From NCBI GenBank assembly GCA_030427245.1, contig JAUHXA010000013.1, forward strand, positions 1-64,000: DNA of 64,000 nt. The letters are read 5' to 3'. The stretch is from Bacteroidia bacterium. Its GTDB lineage: Bacteria > Bacteroidota > Bacteroidia > Chitinophagales > UBA2359. The notes beneath the pieces are model-generated. The model worked only from the letters and a program-made list of their open reading frames with translations, had not been told where the DNA came from and made no database searches. Of this stretch, positions 36,309 through 47,488 are shown one piece after another. The first letter of the stretch is position 1. Every line of letters begins with the position of its first letter. Position numbers and translations under genes: made by a program.

Positions 36309-39300
36309 CTAATGCGTCACCACCAATCGCTCATACACCCGACTATTATCTTCAAGTGTCAATTGCAGCACATACACACCTGCGGGAAGATTGCGACCAT
36401 CTATTTCCAGCGATTGCAGATTTCCGCCATTCACCGAACCTTCAAACAATCGTTTCACCAATCGCCCTTCAATACTGAATAAGTCAATGCTCAAACGTTG
36501 AAACGAATAGGTGCGAAATTGAAGCGTAGCTCGTTCGCTAAAAGGATTGGGCAACAAGCTAAATTGTTGGAAAACCGCCAAGTCTTCAATATTGTCAATC
36601 AATTCTACGGTGACTTCTGCGCTTGAAGAACAGCCGTTTACATCCGTCACCGTCACACTATAAGTATCAGGACTGTCCACCTCTATCGTTTGTTCAGTGC
36701 TGCCTGTACTCCACAAATATTGGTCGCTGAGGCTGTATGTACCCGCATCCAAAACGGTAGATTGAGTAGTGGTAATTTGCAGCTCACCACTGATTTGTAT
36801 ATTCAGCTCAGGAAGTTCCACGACATTCACTTGCTTCAAACCCGTACAGCCATTTTCATTCGTCACAACTAAAGTATAAGTTCCCGTTTCCGAAACGGTT
36901 GTAATAGGGGCATTGTCCCCATTTGACCAAATATAATCCACAAAACCCGCTTGCGCTATCAGTTGCGTACTCGTACCAAAACAGAAAGTCAATTCGCCCA
37001 ATATGTTTGGCTCAAAAGCAGGAATGAGTTCGACCTCAATCGAGGCCGTACCCGAACATCCGTCGACATTGCTTACTTGCACGGTATAATTCCCCGCTTC
37101 TGACACTTCAATTGTGCGAGTCGCCTCACCTGTATTCCAAAGGTATTCATCAAACCCTCCACCCGCATCTAAGACGGTACTTTCTGCATTACAAATCGTT
37201 GTATTACCCGAAATCGTTGGCTCTAAACTATCGGACAAAGTGACGATTTGAGAAGCAACACCTGTGCAGTTGTTTACATCCGTCACCGTTACCGAATAAG
37301 TTCCACCCTCACTTACAATGATTTCTTTTGAAGTAGCGTTGGTACTCCAAAGGTAGGTTTCAAAATTGCCCGCTACTTCGAGCGATGTAGTATTGCCATT
37401 GCAGATTGTTGCACTTCCTGTCAAGAGAATATCTAATTCCGCACGTTCTTCTACTCCAACCAAAGTGCCTGCCGTACAGCCGTTTGCGTCTGTCACCAAG
37501 ACTCCATAATTGCCCGATTCCGAAACGGTAATTGTTGGAGTTGTTTCGCCAGTATTCCACAAGTAAGTTTCGTAACCTGAAGAGGCAGTCAAGGTTGTGC
37601 TTTCGTTTGAGCAAAACTGTAAAGCCCCTTCAATCGTTGGTTCGGCAGCTTCCAGCACCGTTACTTCTATTTCATTGGTCGCTGTGCAGCCATTTTCATC
37701 TATCGCAACTACCTCATAAATACCTTCTTCCAAAACGGTAATCGTTGGAGTTGTTTCGCCTGTATTCCACAGATAACTTTCATAACCCGCTTCTGCGGTC
37801 AAAGTCGTTGAAGTACCCAAACAAAATTCAGATGCGCCTTCAATGATAGGAGAATTAGCGATGTTTTCTTGTACCGTCAGTGCAGCACTAGCCGAACAAC
37901 CATTGGCATCCACCGTACTTACACTATAAGTGCCACCTGTGGTGACTGTAATCATCTGTGAAGTTTCGCCAGTATTCCACAAGTAGGAAACAAAACCCGC
38001 TCCAGCATCCAACACTGTACTTTCACCCAAACAAAAATCCGTTTCGCCTTCAATCGTTGGTTCAACAGTTGTGTGTTCTACCACCAATACCTCATCTGTT
38101 CCGCTACATCCACTTGCGTCCGTCACAGTAACACTATAAGTGCCACCATCCGTCACATTTATCATCCTTGTTGTTTCGCCTGTTGACCATTGGTGACTGA
38201 AAAAACCTTCTCCTCCATCCAACAAAGTATTTCCACTTTCGCAAAATTCCAAATCACCCACAATCATAGGCATCAATGCCAAAGTTTGTTCGACTTCCAG
38301 ATTTGCAGTATTGACGCAGCCGTTTTGGTCTGTCACTTCTACACTGTAAACACCCGCTTCCTCGACTACAATGTTTGGAGAAGTCGCTCCAGTATTCCAT
38401 AGATAAGTGGCAAAATTGCTTGCTACCGAAAGAGTCGTATTGCTGCCTTCGCAGAAAGTAGAACTGCCTGTAATTTCTACAATTGGCAACGAAAACACAC
38501 TTACTTCAACTGAAGTTGTCCCTGTGCATCCATTGGAGTCCGTAACGGTTACTTCATAAGTACCCCCAAGCGATACAACGATTGAAGAACTCGCTTCTCC
38601 TGTATTCCAAAGATATTCATCAAAAGTATCACTTACTGACAACTCCACATTTTCGCCTTCGCAAAAAGCAGTTGTTCCTTCAATAGTAGGTTGAGGACTA
38701 CCTAAAATGCTCACTTCAAAAGAGGCACTATTGCTGCAATCATTGGCGTTGGTGACAGTCACAGAGTAAATACCCGTTTGATTTACTTCAATAGTTGGAG
38801 TCGTTTCTCCTGTATTCCAATTATAAGATTCAAAACCATTTCCAGCATCTAATAGAGTACTGCCTCCTTCACAAAAAGCAGCATTTCCTTCAATACTCAC
38901 TTGCGGCAAAGAGAACAAACTCACCTCTATCGAACCACTGCCGAGACAGCCATTTACATCTTCTACCTCCACGCTGTAAGTGTCTGCGGAGGAAACGGTA
39001 ATAAAACGAGTCGTTTCGCCTGTACTCCAAAGGTATTCCACAAAACCTTCTCCAGCATCCAGAAGAGTGCTTTCTCCATCACAAATGGCATTTTCTCCAG
39101 CAATTTGTAACATCAGCTCACCCGATTCGCTTACTTCAATACTTGCAGAACCTTCACAACCGTTCTCATCCACTACAATGACAGAATACGTATCAGCCAT
39201 ATTAACCGAAATGATTTGGGTTGTTTCGCCTGTACTCCAAAGGTATTCCACAAACCCGTTGCCCGCATCTAAAGTCGTGCTACCACCTGTGCAGAAAGTC

Positions 39301-42300
39301 GTGCTGCCACTAATTGTTGGATTTGGATTGTCATAAACAACGAATGTCGCTTCTGCTGTGCCAATACAGCCATTTGCATCGCTGACAGTAATGGAGTAAA
39401 CACCTGATTCGCTGACGGTAATGAAAGGATTGGATGAACCATCTGACCATAAGTAGCTTTCATAGATTGCAGGAACAGACAAGGTTGAACTTTCCCCTTC
39501 ACAAATAGCCAAGTCTCCACTGATTTGGGGCTGAGGGGCATCATTTTGAACAACCATTACGGCATCTGTGCCCGTACAGCCATCTGCATTGGTGACTGTG
39601 ACCGAATAAGTTCCGCCTGTTTCGATATTGATACTTGGCGAATCCATGCCATTCGACCACTCGATACTTGCAAAGCTATCTGCAACGGATAGAGTAGTGC
39701 TTTCGTTTTCGCAAAATGCCAATTCTCCTTCAATGTTGGGAATAGGTAAAGCATTGGATTCAACCGCAATTTCATCCGTTGCCGTACATCCATTGGAGTC
39801 TGTAACGGTGACTGCATAAGTACCTTTTTGATTGACCGTAATGATATTGGAAGTATTGCCATTAGACCAAATATATTTTTCAAAGGCATCGCTCACACTT
39901 AATTGCGTACTTTCGCCTTCACAAAAACTTTCGCTTCCTGCAATGTCCACTGTGGGCAAAGCGTTTACAATTACAGTGGTTTCGGCAGTGCCTGTGCAGC
40001 CCTCATTGTTGGTAACAGTCACCGTATAAGTACCCGATTCTGAAACGCTGATATCGTTGCCATTTTGTCCGTTCGACCATGCGTAAGCATTGAAGGTTTC
40101 CGAAACACTCAAAATGGTCATTTCTCCACTACAAATTTGTGTATCACCTTCGATTGTAGGATTTGGATTTTCATTTACCACCACGCTTACTTCGTCTGTT
40201 GAAGTACAGCCTTCAGAGTTTGTCACAATTACGCTGTAGGTATTTTCTTCCGAAACGGTTATAGAAGAATCGGTGGCATCATTGGACCATAAAATGCTTG
40301 TATAAGAACCCGAAATAGACAATTCTGTATTGCCGCCTTCACAAAATGCCAATTCCCCTTCAATGCTCACCGTTGGCAAATCATTAACGACTACGGTAAC
40401 GGCATCCGTTCCCGTACAGTCGTTTGCATCGGTGACAGTGACAATATAAGTACCCGATTGATTGACTGTAATTTCGGAACTTGATTCATCACTTGACCAA
40501 GCATAACTTTCATAGTTTTGGCTCAGAATCAATAACGTGTTTTCGTTTTCGCAAATCGTCAAATTGCCTTCAATGGTGGGCTCCAACTGCTCCAAAACCG
40601 TCACCGTTACGGCTTGTATGCCAGTGCATTGATTGTCATTGGTGACAGTAAGGGTGTAAGTGCCCGATTCATCAACAGTGATAACATTAGAAGTGCTTCC
40701 TTCTGACCAAATATAAGACAGAAAGCCGCCATTTGCAGTAAGAGTAGTGCTTTCACCTGCACAGACTTGCAAGTCGCCAAGGATACCAGGATTAGGATCA
40801 GACTGTTCTACTACGATGATTTCGTCCGTTCCAGTACATCCATTGTTGTCTGTTACTGTGACGGTATAAGTGCCACTTTCCTCAATGTTTGCGCCAAAAG
40901 TGATGGTACCATCCGACCAAATATATTCGGTAAAATCATCTGCCACAAATATAGTAGTGCTTTCCCCGTTGCAGAAAAAAGCGTCGCCTTGAATATCGGG
41001 CGTGGGAGAAGTGTTGGCAAAAACAACGAATGAATCGGTATTGCTGCAATTGTTGCTATCGGTAACTGTAATGGTGTAAGTCCCTTCCGTAGCGACTTCA
41101 ATAGAAGGGGTAAACTGCCCTGTATTCCATTCATAACTTTGGAAACTGTTCACTACAGATAGAGTGGTGGATTCACCTGTACAGAAACCACTATCGCCTG
41201 TTATTTGGGGTTGTGGCATTTCGTTTTGGATTACCGTTACTTCATCCGAACCTGTACAGCCGTTTGCATCAGTGACTGTGACGGTATATGTGCCGGGTGA
41301 ATTGACAGTAATGGCAAAGGTATTGGCCCCTGTACTCCAATCATAAGAATTGTAGAAACTTCCTGCATCTAAGACAGTGCTTTCACCTTCACAAAAAGTC
41401 AGTTCACCTCCAATACTTGGTTGTGGCAAATCGTTTTCAGAAACAACAAAGGAGTCCGTTCCTGTACAGTTGTTGATGTCTGTAACAGTGACAGTATAAG
41501 TTCCAGCAGTATTTACATTGATGACTTGTGAATTTTCATTTGTAGACCAACTGTACGAGTCGGCAGCACTATAAGAGCCTGCATCTAAGTCGGTAGATTC
41601 ACCTTCACAAAATTCACTGTCGCCTGTGATATTCACTAGGATGGTAGAACATCCGCCAGTCAAAGAGCAAGTTCCACTTGTTAGGGGAATCATTTCACCA
41701 TTGAAGTTCGCAGGGATAAAGCAGTATTCGCTTGGGTCAGTGCTGTAAGCCATTTTTGCCTCTCCACCAGCTATATCATCTGCCGAAGGTGTTCGTTTAT
41801 CTGTTCCGTTTTGAAGAGCGTAGTGCATGACATCATCGAAGAAAGAAATAGTATGTCCCAAACCATGAAGATGCCCCAATTCGTGAAGGGAAACAGATTC
41901 AAAATCATAGGTAGAGGCGAAAGGCACGCTTGCAGCAGGACCAAAATTCCAAGTAGTAGTAGGCGTAGGAGGCATATCGTATTCTATGTCCATTTCACGC
42001 ATCCACCACACAGTGTTTTCTTCATTACATACACCTGTTGTTGTTCCAGAAAAGTAGCTGTAAGAACGCCCTAAGGTTCCTGCTGCTACTCCCGAATTGA
42101 AGGTGATAAGATTTACATTATCATCATTGGCACTGGAAATACTGGTTGTATTCGTGTTTGCTTGCCAATTGATGAAAGTTGCACATCTCCAAGTTTCCAA
42201 AGCTCTTTCGAAAGCAGCTTTTGCGGGCGCATTGTTGCTAAAAGAAATATTATAGGTAAAAGAATAACCTCCTGAATTGTTCATGTCCACCAAGGAGAAG

Positions 42301-43325
42301 CGTTGACGTGTGACTTCACTAAAACCCGAAAAAGAATCATACAAACAATTGTGAGACCAATTGATTTCTAAGTCACTTGTTGAAGAAATGCCATTGATTG
42401 AGACAGGGCCTGATCCCGCATTTTGATGCACTTTTTCTTCTATCGAACTACCTGTCCACGACAAAATATCACTTCCATAAGAGGATGCTACCATTGTTGC
42501 GCCTCCATTATCAGCATTAGTATAAAAGACCGCATCTTCACTTCCAAATCCTGAACCTGTGAAAGTGACATAGTTGCTTGGATCAATTGTGCCTCCGTTG
42601 GTTGGGTTGGGGCTCATCGTGTTGATGGGTAAAAGAGAAAAAGAGGGATTGTTGAGGAGGTCTTTGAAAAGCGGGTTGATGAGCTTCAATTCGCCCTTAT
42701 TATTTTTGTTCTTCAAATATCTATTATCCGCTTCGGTGCGAGCCAAAAATAAAGAACCATCAGGAGAGGTAATGGTTTGTTGGGTCAATTGGGTGAGTCG
42801 GTCAAACTGTGCTTGTTCCTCGTATTTGGTTTTGTTGTGCAATTCTGAATACAACCCAAATTGTTTGGTCAGTGCACCTTGAGCATCGGCGTAGGTTTCT
42901 GACTGAATCAAATCGGGACGTTTTGCTCGAATGGCTTTATGGTCAATTATTTGATTGTCACCTTGCAAGAAGAAGATGTACTCGTTTTCGGGGAAAATGT
43001 CGAAACGTGGAAAAACCTGCAAAGCATCCATTCCTACAACACCTCCTGTGGTAATGACTCCAATTTCTTTTGCGCCGTTGTTGCCCTTGAAGTAAGCAGC
43101 GACCTCAATGATATTCAAAGTGTATATTCGACTCCGTTGTTCATCCCAATAAGAAACTTTATTTTTTAGCTTCGCTAAAACGATGATGGAAGCATTTTTT
43201 TCTTTTTCTTCAATCGAAATGGGGTAAGTCATACATTGGGCGGCTACTTTTAACGGGATACATAAAGTTACCAAAATTACAAGGGTAAAAATATATTGTA
43301 TCAATGGATAGATATTTTTTCTCAT
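36309..43325 (-). CDS. Giant secreted metzincin protease with 24 Ig/PKD-like repeats
   Basis: 2338 residues. Signal peptide near residues 10-29 (IFTLVILVTLCIPLKVAA then Q). An N-terminal region (IVLAKLKNKVSYWDEQRSRIY) and an IPT-like domain (MSPNPTNGGTIDPSNYVTF) precede a protease domain with the metzincin zinc motif HELGHLHGLGH at residues 481-491. Then 24 repeats of about 70 residues fill roughly 36600-41640, each with two Cys (FCEGEST at the start, NGCTGTD near the end) and an SYLWSTGETT core. Repeat 24 lacks the first Cys. A T9SS type A sorting tail follows (FQQFSLLPNPFSERATLQF, PAGVYVLQLTL). It may be a matrix-degrading or adhesive exoenzyme. Confidence 0.9.
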   Translation of the reverse strand: MRKNIYPLIQYIFTLVILVTLCIPLKVAAQCMTYPISIEEKEKNASIIVLAKLKNKVSYWDEQRSRIYTLNIIEVAAYFKGNNGAKEIGVITTGGVVGMDALQVFPRFDIFPENEYIFFLQGDNQIIDHKAIRAKRPDLIQSETYADAQGALTKQFGLYSELHNKTKYEEQAQFDRLTQLTQQTITSPDGSLFLARTEADNRYLKNKNNKGELKLINPLFKDLLNNPSFSLLPINTMSPNPTNGGTIDPSNYVTFTGSGFGSEDAVFYTNADNGGATMVASSYGSDILSWTGSSIEEKVHQNAGSGPVSINGISSTSDLEINWSHNCLYDSFSGFSEVTRQRFSLVDMNNSGGYSFTYNISFSNNAPAKAAFERALETWRCATFINWQANTNTTSISSANDDNVNLITFNSGVAAGTLGRSYSYFSGTTTGVCNEENTVWWMREMDIEYDMPPTPTTTWNFGPAASVPFASTYDFESVSLHELGHLHGLGHTISFFDDVMHYALQNGTDKRTPSADDIAGGEAKMAYSTDPSEYCFIPANFNGEMIPLTSGTCSLTGGCSTILVNITGDSEFCEGESTDLDAGSYSAADSYSWSTNENSQVINVNTAGTYTVTVTDINNCTGTDSFVVSENDLPQPSIGGELTFCEGESTVLDAGSFYNSYDWSTGANTFAITVNSPGTYTVTVTDANGCTGSDEVTVIQNEMPQPQITGDSGFCTGESTTLSVVNSFQSYEWNTGQFTPSIEVATEGTYTITVTDSNNCSNTDSFVVFANTSPTPDIQGDAFFCNGESTTIFVADDFTEYIWSDGTITFGANIEESGTYTVTVTDNNGCTGTDEIIVVEQSDPNPGILGDLQVCAGESTTLTANGGFLSYIWSEGSTSNVITVDESGTYTLTVTNDNQCTGIQAVTVTVLEQLEPTIEGNLTICENENTLLILSQNYESYAWSSDESSSEITVNQSGTYIVTVTDANDCTGTDAVTVVVNDLPTVSIEGELAFCEGGNTELSISGSYTSILWSNDATDSSITVSEENTYSVIVTNSEGCTSTDEVSVVVNENPNPTIEGDTQICSGEMTILSVSETFNAYAWSNGQNGNDISVSESGTYTVTVTNNEGCTGTAETTVIVNALPTVDIAGSESFCEGESTQLSVSDAFEKYIWSNGNTSNIITVNQKGTYAVTVTDSNGCTATDEIAVESNALPIPNIEGELAFCENESTTLSVADSFASIEWSNGMDSPSINIETGGTYSVTVTNADGCTGTDAVMVVQNDAPQPQISGDLAICEGESSTLSVPAIYESYLWSDGSSNPFITVSESGVYSITVSDANGCIGTAEATFVVYDNPNPTISGSTTFCTGGSTTLDAGNGFVEYLWSTGETTQIISVNMADTYSVIVVDENGCEGSASIEVSESGELMLQIAGENAICDGESTLLDAGEGFVEYLWSTGETTRFITVSSADTYSVEVEDVNGCLGSGSIEVSLFSLPQVSIEGNAAFCEGGSTLLDAGNGFESYNWNTGETTPTIEVNQTGIYSVTVTNANDCSNSASFEVSILGSPQPTIEGTTAFCEGENVELSVSDTFDEYLWNTGEASSSIVVSLGGTYEVTVTDSNGCTGTTSVEVSVFSLPIVEITGSSTFCEGSNTTLSVASNFATYLWNTGATSPNIVVEEAGVYSVEVTDQNGCVNTANLEVEQTLALMPMIVGDLEFCESGNTLLDGGEGFFSHQWSTGETTRMINVTDGGTYSVTVTDASGCSGTDEVLVVEHTTVEPTIEGETDFCLGESTVLDAGAGFVSYLWNTGETSQMITVTTGGTYSVSTVDANGCSASAALTVQENIANSPIIEGASEFCLGTSTTLTAEAGYESYLWNTGETTPTITVLEEGIYEVVAIDENGCTATNEIEVTVLEAAEPTIEGALQFCSNESTTLTASSGYETYLWNTGETTPTITVSESGNYGVLVTDANGCTAGTLVGVEERAELDILLTGSATICNGNTTSLEVAGNFETYLWSTNATSKEIIVSEGGTYSVTVTDVNNCTGVASQIVTLSDSLEPTISGNTTICNAESTVLDAGGGFDEYLWNTGEATRTIEVSEAGNYTVQVSNVDGCSGTASIEVELIPAFEPNILGELTFCFGTSTQLIAQAGFVDYIWSNGDNAPITTVSETGTYTLVVTNENGCTGLKQVNVVELPELNIQISGELQITTTQSTVLDAGTYSLSDQYLWSTGSTEQTIEVDSPDTYSVTVTDVNGCSSSAEVTVELIDNIEDLAVFQQFSLLPNPFSERATLQFRTYSFQRLSIDLFSIEGRLVKRLFEGSVNGGNLQSLEIDGRNLPAGVYVLQLTLEDNSRVYERLVVTH
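36600..41640 (-). repeat. Array of 24 coding repeats of about 210 bp
   Basis: I count 24 in-frame units of about 70 codons. Neighbouring units differ clearly, so the array is old rather than a recent expansion. Units 12 to 22 share the YLWxTGET core more closely than units 1 to 11. Confidence 0.8.
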
Positions 43326-43815
43326 TACTTAACATGATTGAGGTGGATAATAAAATAATAATTTGTTTTTAGTATATGAAATATATAAAAAGTGTAGGAG
43401 GCGATTAAATGAAATTTGACATAGATACAGAAAAATAGTATTGAATTGTTTCTGAACCAATTAGAAGTAAAATGTGCCGAAAAGTTTAGTAGAGGAATGT
43501 GCAAGTTACAACATTATTATGTCATTTTATTTTTAGGAACGTAACCTTTGAGGGGTTTGTTTACCAAAGAAAATTCGTCCTTTGTGACTTCGTTTACTTT
43601 TCTGTAGAGGGAAGAATGTGTTTTTGGGAAGAAAAATTAGAATTTTTGAGAAATTTCAAAATTTAGTTTGGTAACAAAGACAAACTAAAAAGGCTTCAAT
43701 AAAGAAGCCTTTTTTAATGGACAAATTAATAAGTATTGTTACTTTTAGATAAATGTTCAATCGCTTGAGATTGGGTTTAATAAATCGCTTGTTATGCGGC
43801 AGCAAAACATAGATA
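43326..43815. other. Intergenic region containing one terminator
   Basis: About 490 bp without a gene. AAAAAGGCTTC (43687-43697) pairs with GAAGCCTTTTT (43704-43714), an intrinsic terminator that fits the minus-strand gene ending at 43816. Confidence 0.7.
43687..43714 (-). terminator. Intrinsic terminator after the beta-barrel-like gene
   Basis: An 11-bp perfect stem with a six-base loop flanked by A and T runs. Confidence 0.8.
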
Positions 43816-44523
43816 TTAGTTGTAAGGAACAACAGGAATATTGGTTTGTTTGTGATTGAAAGTAAATCCTACACCGATGTTTGCGCCTACACTAAAGTTT
43901 CGTGTATTTTGCAGAGAATAGGTTTCGAAGGTAGGACTGACACTTGCTCTCAAAAACAGACCTCCTTTGTCGAGTTGTTGAAAACGGTAACCAATTTTAC
44001 TTGTCAACCAAAGGGTTGTATATTCTTTTGCAGCTTGATGCTTGGCGACTTTGATTCCTGTTGGAGATATATATTCAAATGATTCAAGGGTTTCTTCTAA
44101 GCCAAACAATAGACTTGCTCCAAGACCAACTTCAAGGTGATGTTTGTTATTGCCAAACCACACATTGGCTTCAACAGGTACAATATAGTCGGTATTTTTT
44201 GGCATCTGCACCCCTTCTGAGTTGTCAGAAATTTCTGGCGAATCCAATAATCCAAAACCGACATTGCCGCTGAATGTGAAATTTTTTCCTTTCAATAATA
44301 CTAAATCGTAATGTAGGGTGTAAGAAGATATGTCATTTGTCTTGTTTACTTCTGCAAAAACAGTTTGTTTGAATACACTGATGGTTGGAACTTCTGTAAT
44401 TGTTTCTTGAGAAGAAATCAAAAGGTTAGCATTGTTTTTAATGCTTTCTTGAGCAAGAATTGAAGTTGATTGGAAGGCTACAATAAGTAAAACTAATACT
44501 AAGTAGTTGCATAATGTTTTCAT
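43816..44523 (-). CDS. Outer-membrane beta-barrel-like protein
   Basis: 235 residues from the ATG at 44523, which opens a signal peptide (MKTLCNYLVLVLLIVAFQST then SILAQ). The rest alternates short strands and turns typical of small outer-membrane barrels: YTLHYDLVLLKGKNFTFSGN, VGFGLLDSPEI, LEVGLGASLLFGLEETLESF, TLWLTSKIGYRFQQLDKGG, NFSVGANIGVGFTFNHK. No family is assigned and the function is unknown. Confidence 0.7.
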   Translation of the reverse strand: MKTLCNYLVLVLLIVAFQSTSILAQESIKNNANLLISSQETITEVPTISVFKQTVFAEVNKTNDISSYTLHYDLVLLKGKNFTFSGNVGFGLLDSPEISDNSEGVQMPKNTDYIVPVEANVWFGNNKHHLEVGLGASLLFGLEETLESFEYISPTGIKVAKHQAAKEYTTLWLTSKIGYRFQQLDKGGLFLRASVSPTFETYSLQNTRNFSVGANIGVGFTFNHKQTNIPVVPYN

Positions 44524-44993
44524 AGTAATAAGTAGGTTTATTATAAATGTTAGGGTTTGAATTTGCAATTAGATAAAAATCAATTTATGTTAATTGGTAT
44601 GTAAATAAAAATGGTTTTAATTTTTTTATGTGAATTTGTAAGTGAGTTATTAACATTTTTTGTGTGTGTAAATATATGTGTGTTGTCTTATGTTCTTAAC
44701 AATTGCAATATTCACTAATTAATTTGCCTTAAGCCAATAAAAAGGTATGAAAGGGAATTATTGGGGTGTGATTATAAAATGTCAATTTATTAATCTATCA
44801 AATTTTTAATAAAACTACAATTTTTGTCTTTGGCCTTGTCGTGGGTTTTGAATAATTTTATCAAAAAATACTGTTGCTTGTCTTGGGTTATTTTACTATT
44901 ATTTCCATCTTCGACTTATAGTAAAGAACAGCAATAGAATTATTACCTGATTTAGGTTTTTGAAGTTTTGCTTAAAATTTTGGAGAAAATATA
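44524..44993. other. AT-rich intergenic region
   Basis: About 470 bp between divergent genes. I see no gene, RNA or convincing repeat; it must hold both promoters. Confidence 0.5.
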
Positions 44994-46903
44994 ATGAAAA
45001 TAACATCATTTTGGAATATTCACTCAACCGTTATTTACTCTTTTTATCTGTATTTACTCTTTTTCTTTTCTCTTACAACTTATGGACAGGGGCAAGAAGG
45101 AGTTTGTATAGGTAGTTTAGGCGAAAATATTTTTGTCAATGGTGATTTTGGAGTTGGAGCAGCCAATGTCATTGCCATCAATCCACAAATTGCGCCGGGT
45201 TATAACTATACCACCAATGTTCCGCCTGGTGATGGCTTTTATACCATTACCAATAATATGGGAGCTTGGCCGAGTTTGTATTCATCGTGGTTGCCCATCA
45301 GGGACAACAGCTCCGACCTTAATGGATACATGATGGTAGTAAATGCAGATTATAATCCAGGTTTGTTTTACGAACAAAATGTGACAGATTTGTGCCCCGA
45401 TACAAAGTATGAGTTCAGTGCCGACATTATCAATGTCGTGCGTTCAGGTGTTCCCAATCATATACTGCCCAACGTTGATTTTGCATTGAATGGAAATGTT
45501 ATTTTATCAACAGGAGATATTCCTCAGAGCAATGAATGGAATCATTACAGTTATTCCTTTAGCACAGGTGAGAACGAAACCGATTTGTTGCTTTCTCTTA
45601 TCAACAATGCGCCGGGCGGAAACGGAAATGATTTGGCTTTGGACAACATTCGTTTCAGACCCTGTGGACCTCTTGCGACCATTGTAGCAGATGACAGTGT
45701 AGATTATATTTGTTTGGGAGAAGACAATACCACTTTCACCTTACAAGCAAGTGTAGAAGATACCAATTACAGTTATTTTCAATGGCAGGTCAAGCCCCAA
45801 AATGGCGGTACTTGGCAAGATATTGAAGGAGCAAATGCAGCAACTTATCTTATTACCAATTTCAGTAGCGGCACATTTGAGTATCGCTATTTGCTTGCCA
45901 ATACTTCCGAAAACCTTCAAAATTCTAAATGTCGCTTGAATTCAACTATAAAGGAAATTGTTGTATTGCCGATTGAATATCATGTAGATAAAACCATTTG
46001 CATGGGCGATGGATGGGAAGTCGGAAATGCAATTTATTATAGCACTGGAGTATATGTAGATTCTTTGGTGTCAAATATTGGATGTGATAGTGTCATTACA
46101 ACCAACCTTACCGTTTTACCTGATATGCCTCCAATAAATGCAAATGTGGAAATAACTATTCCACGATGTGAGGGAGAAAGCAATGCAAGTATTGAAGTGA
46201 TAGAGGTCATCAACGGAACGCCCCCTTACACTTATCGGTTAAACGAAACAGAGGCCAACCTAACTGGGTTTTTCGATTTTCTGCCAGCAGGTAATCATCA
46301 GTTGGAAATAGCGGATAAATATGGCTGTAATTATTTGGGGATATTCCACATTGAAGAGCCTGAATCATTAGTCGTTGAAACAAATGATGATTTTGTACTT
46401 GCTTTTGGAGACAGCAGAACCCTTAGTACCTTGGTCACTCACACAGATGTTACCTTCAATTGGACTCCTGCGGATGGCTTGAGTTGTACCAATTGCCCAA
46501 CTCCAACCGCAAAGCCTTTTGAGACGACTATTTATCAAGTTCATGTTCAAAATGCAAATGGATGTACTGCAATAGACAGTGTACGAATTGAAGTAGATAA
46601 AAATTTCCGTTTGGGAATCCCTTCCGCTTTTTCACCCAATGACGATGGCATCAACGATTTTTTGAAATCACGACTCCTTTTTCGACTGCAATTGAAGAAC
46701 TGCAACAGATGAAGATTTTCAATCGTTGGGGACAAGTTATTTATTCCACCTCAGAACCTTTTTCTGCTTCTGTATTGACCAAATGGGACGGACGCAAAGA
46801 TTTTAGACTTTTAGACACAGGGGTTTATGTGTACCTTTTGGAATTGAAGCTAATAGATGGCAGTATTCAAACATTTAGTGGAACAGTGACTGTTGTATAT
46901 TGA
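44994..46903 (+). pseudogene. Secreted protein with T9SS type B tail, split by one-base frameshift
   Basis: Signal peptide (FYLYLLFFFSLTTYGQ near residue 30), then a lectin-like N-terminal domain (GENIFVNGDFGVG, NEWNHYSYSFSTGENETDLL, NDLALDNIRFRPCG), an Ig-like domain (YFQWQVKPQNGGTWQDIEG) and an SprB-like repeat (PRCEGESNASIEVIEVINGT). The gliding-motility-type CTD starts IPSAFSPNDDGINDF but the frame then breaks; from 46658-46663, a run of six T, adding one T restores NDFFEITTPFST and the normal end MKIFNRWGQVIYST to GTVTVVY at 46903. Either a recent mutation or a sequencing error. Confidence 0.85.
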
Positions 46904-46995
46904 AATGCAGGAGGCATTTTTTCAATTTTATTACCACTTTCATTTTCATTAATTCTAACTTAGCCACTTCAAAAAAACAAACAAATTTTATCTAT

Positions 46996-47481
46996 ATGAC
47001 AGCAACTACCAAAAAAGAGTTCCTTTCTCAAGAACTCCCCAAATTACTCCAAAAATTACAGCCTGATACCGAACCTAATTTTGGTTTGATGACTCCTCAA
47101 CACATGATTGAACACATCTCCTATGTAGTCAAAATGAGTATCAAACGAGCAGGCGAGCCTGAAAACCCACCTACAAAGGGTCAATTGGGCTTCAAAAATT
47201 TTATTGCCAATGGAGCTATTTTGAAACATCGCCCAAGCGACAAAACCAAAGCAGATTTACCTGCATTGAAGTATGCTTCTTTTGAAGAGGCCCTTGCCCA
47301 AGTTCCCATTGCCGTAGAGCGATTCTACAGCCATTTTGAAGCCAATCCCGATTTCATTCCCTACAATCCCTTCTTTGGTGAATTGACCTTTGCAGAATTG
47401 GAATTGTTTCACTATCAACACCTCCGATACCACGCATGGCAATTTGGCTTGTTAGAAAGCTATGGGACTGCTGAGGTTTAA
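46996..47481 (+). CDS. DinB-like / DUF1569-type protein
   Basis: 161 residues from the ATG at 46996. Helical bundle with likely metal ligands: MTPQHMIEHISYVVKMSIKR near residue 30 and LELFHYQHLRYHAWQFGLLE at the end, as in DUF1569/DinB-like proteins. Function unknown; members often bind a metal and may act on thiols. It ends just before the 8-bp repeat array. Confidence 0.7.
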   Translation: MTATTKKEFLSQELPKLLQKLQPDTEPNFGLMTPQHMIEHISYVVKMSIKRAGEPENPPTKGQLGFKNFIANGAILKHRPSDKTKADLPALKYASFEEALAQVPIAVERFYSHFEANPDFIPYNPFFGELTFAELELFHYQHLRYHAWQFGLLESYGTAEV

Positions 47482-47488
47482 GTTTGTT

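Noticed and set aside
36600-41640. CRISPR-like or satellite repeat array
   Set aside because: The period is about 210 bp, the units diverge and keep a continuous reading frame with conserved Cys, so it is a protein repeat.
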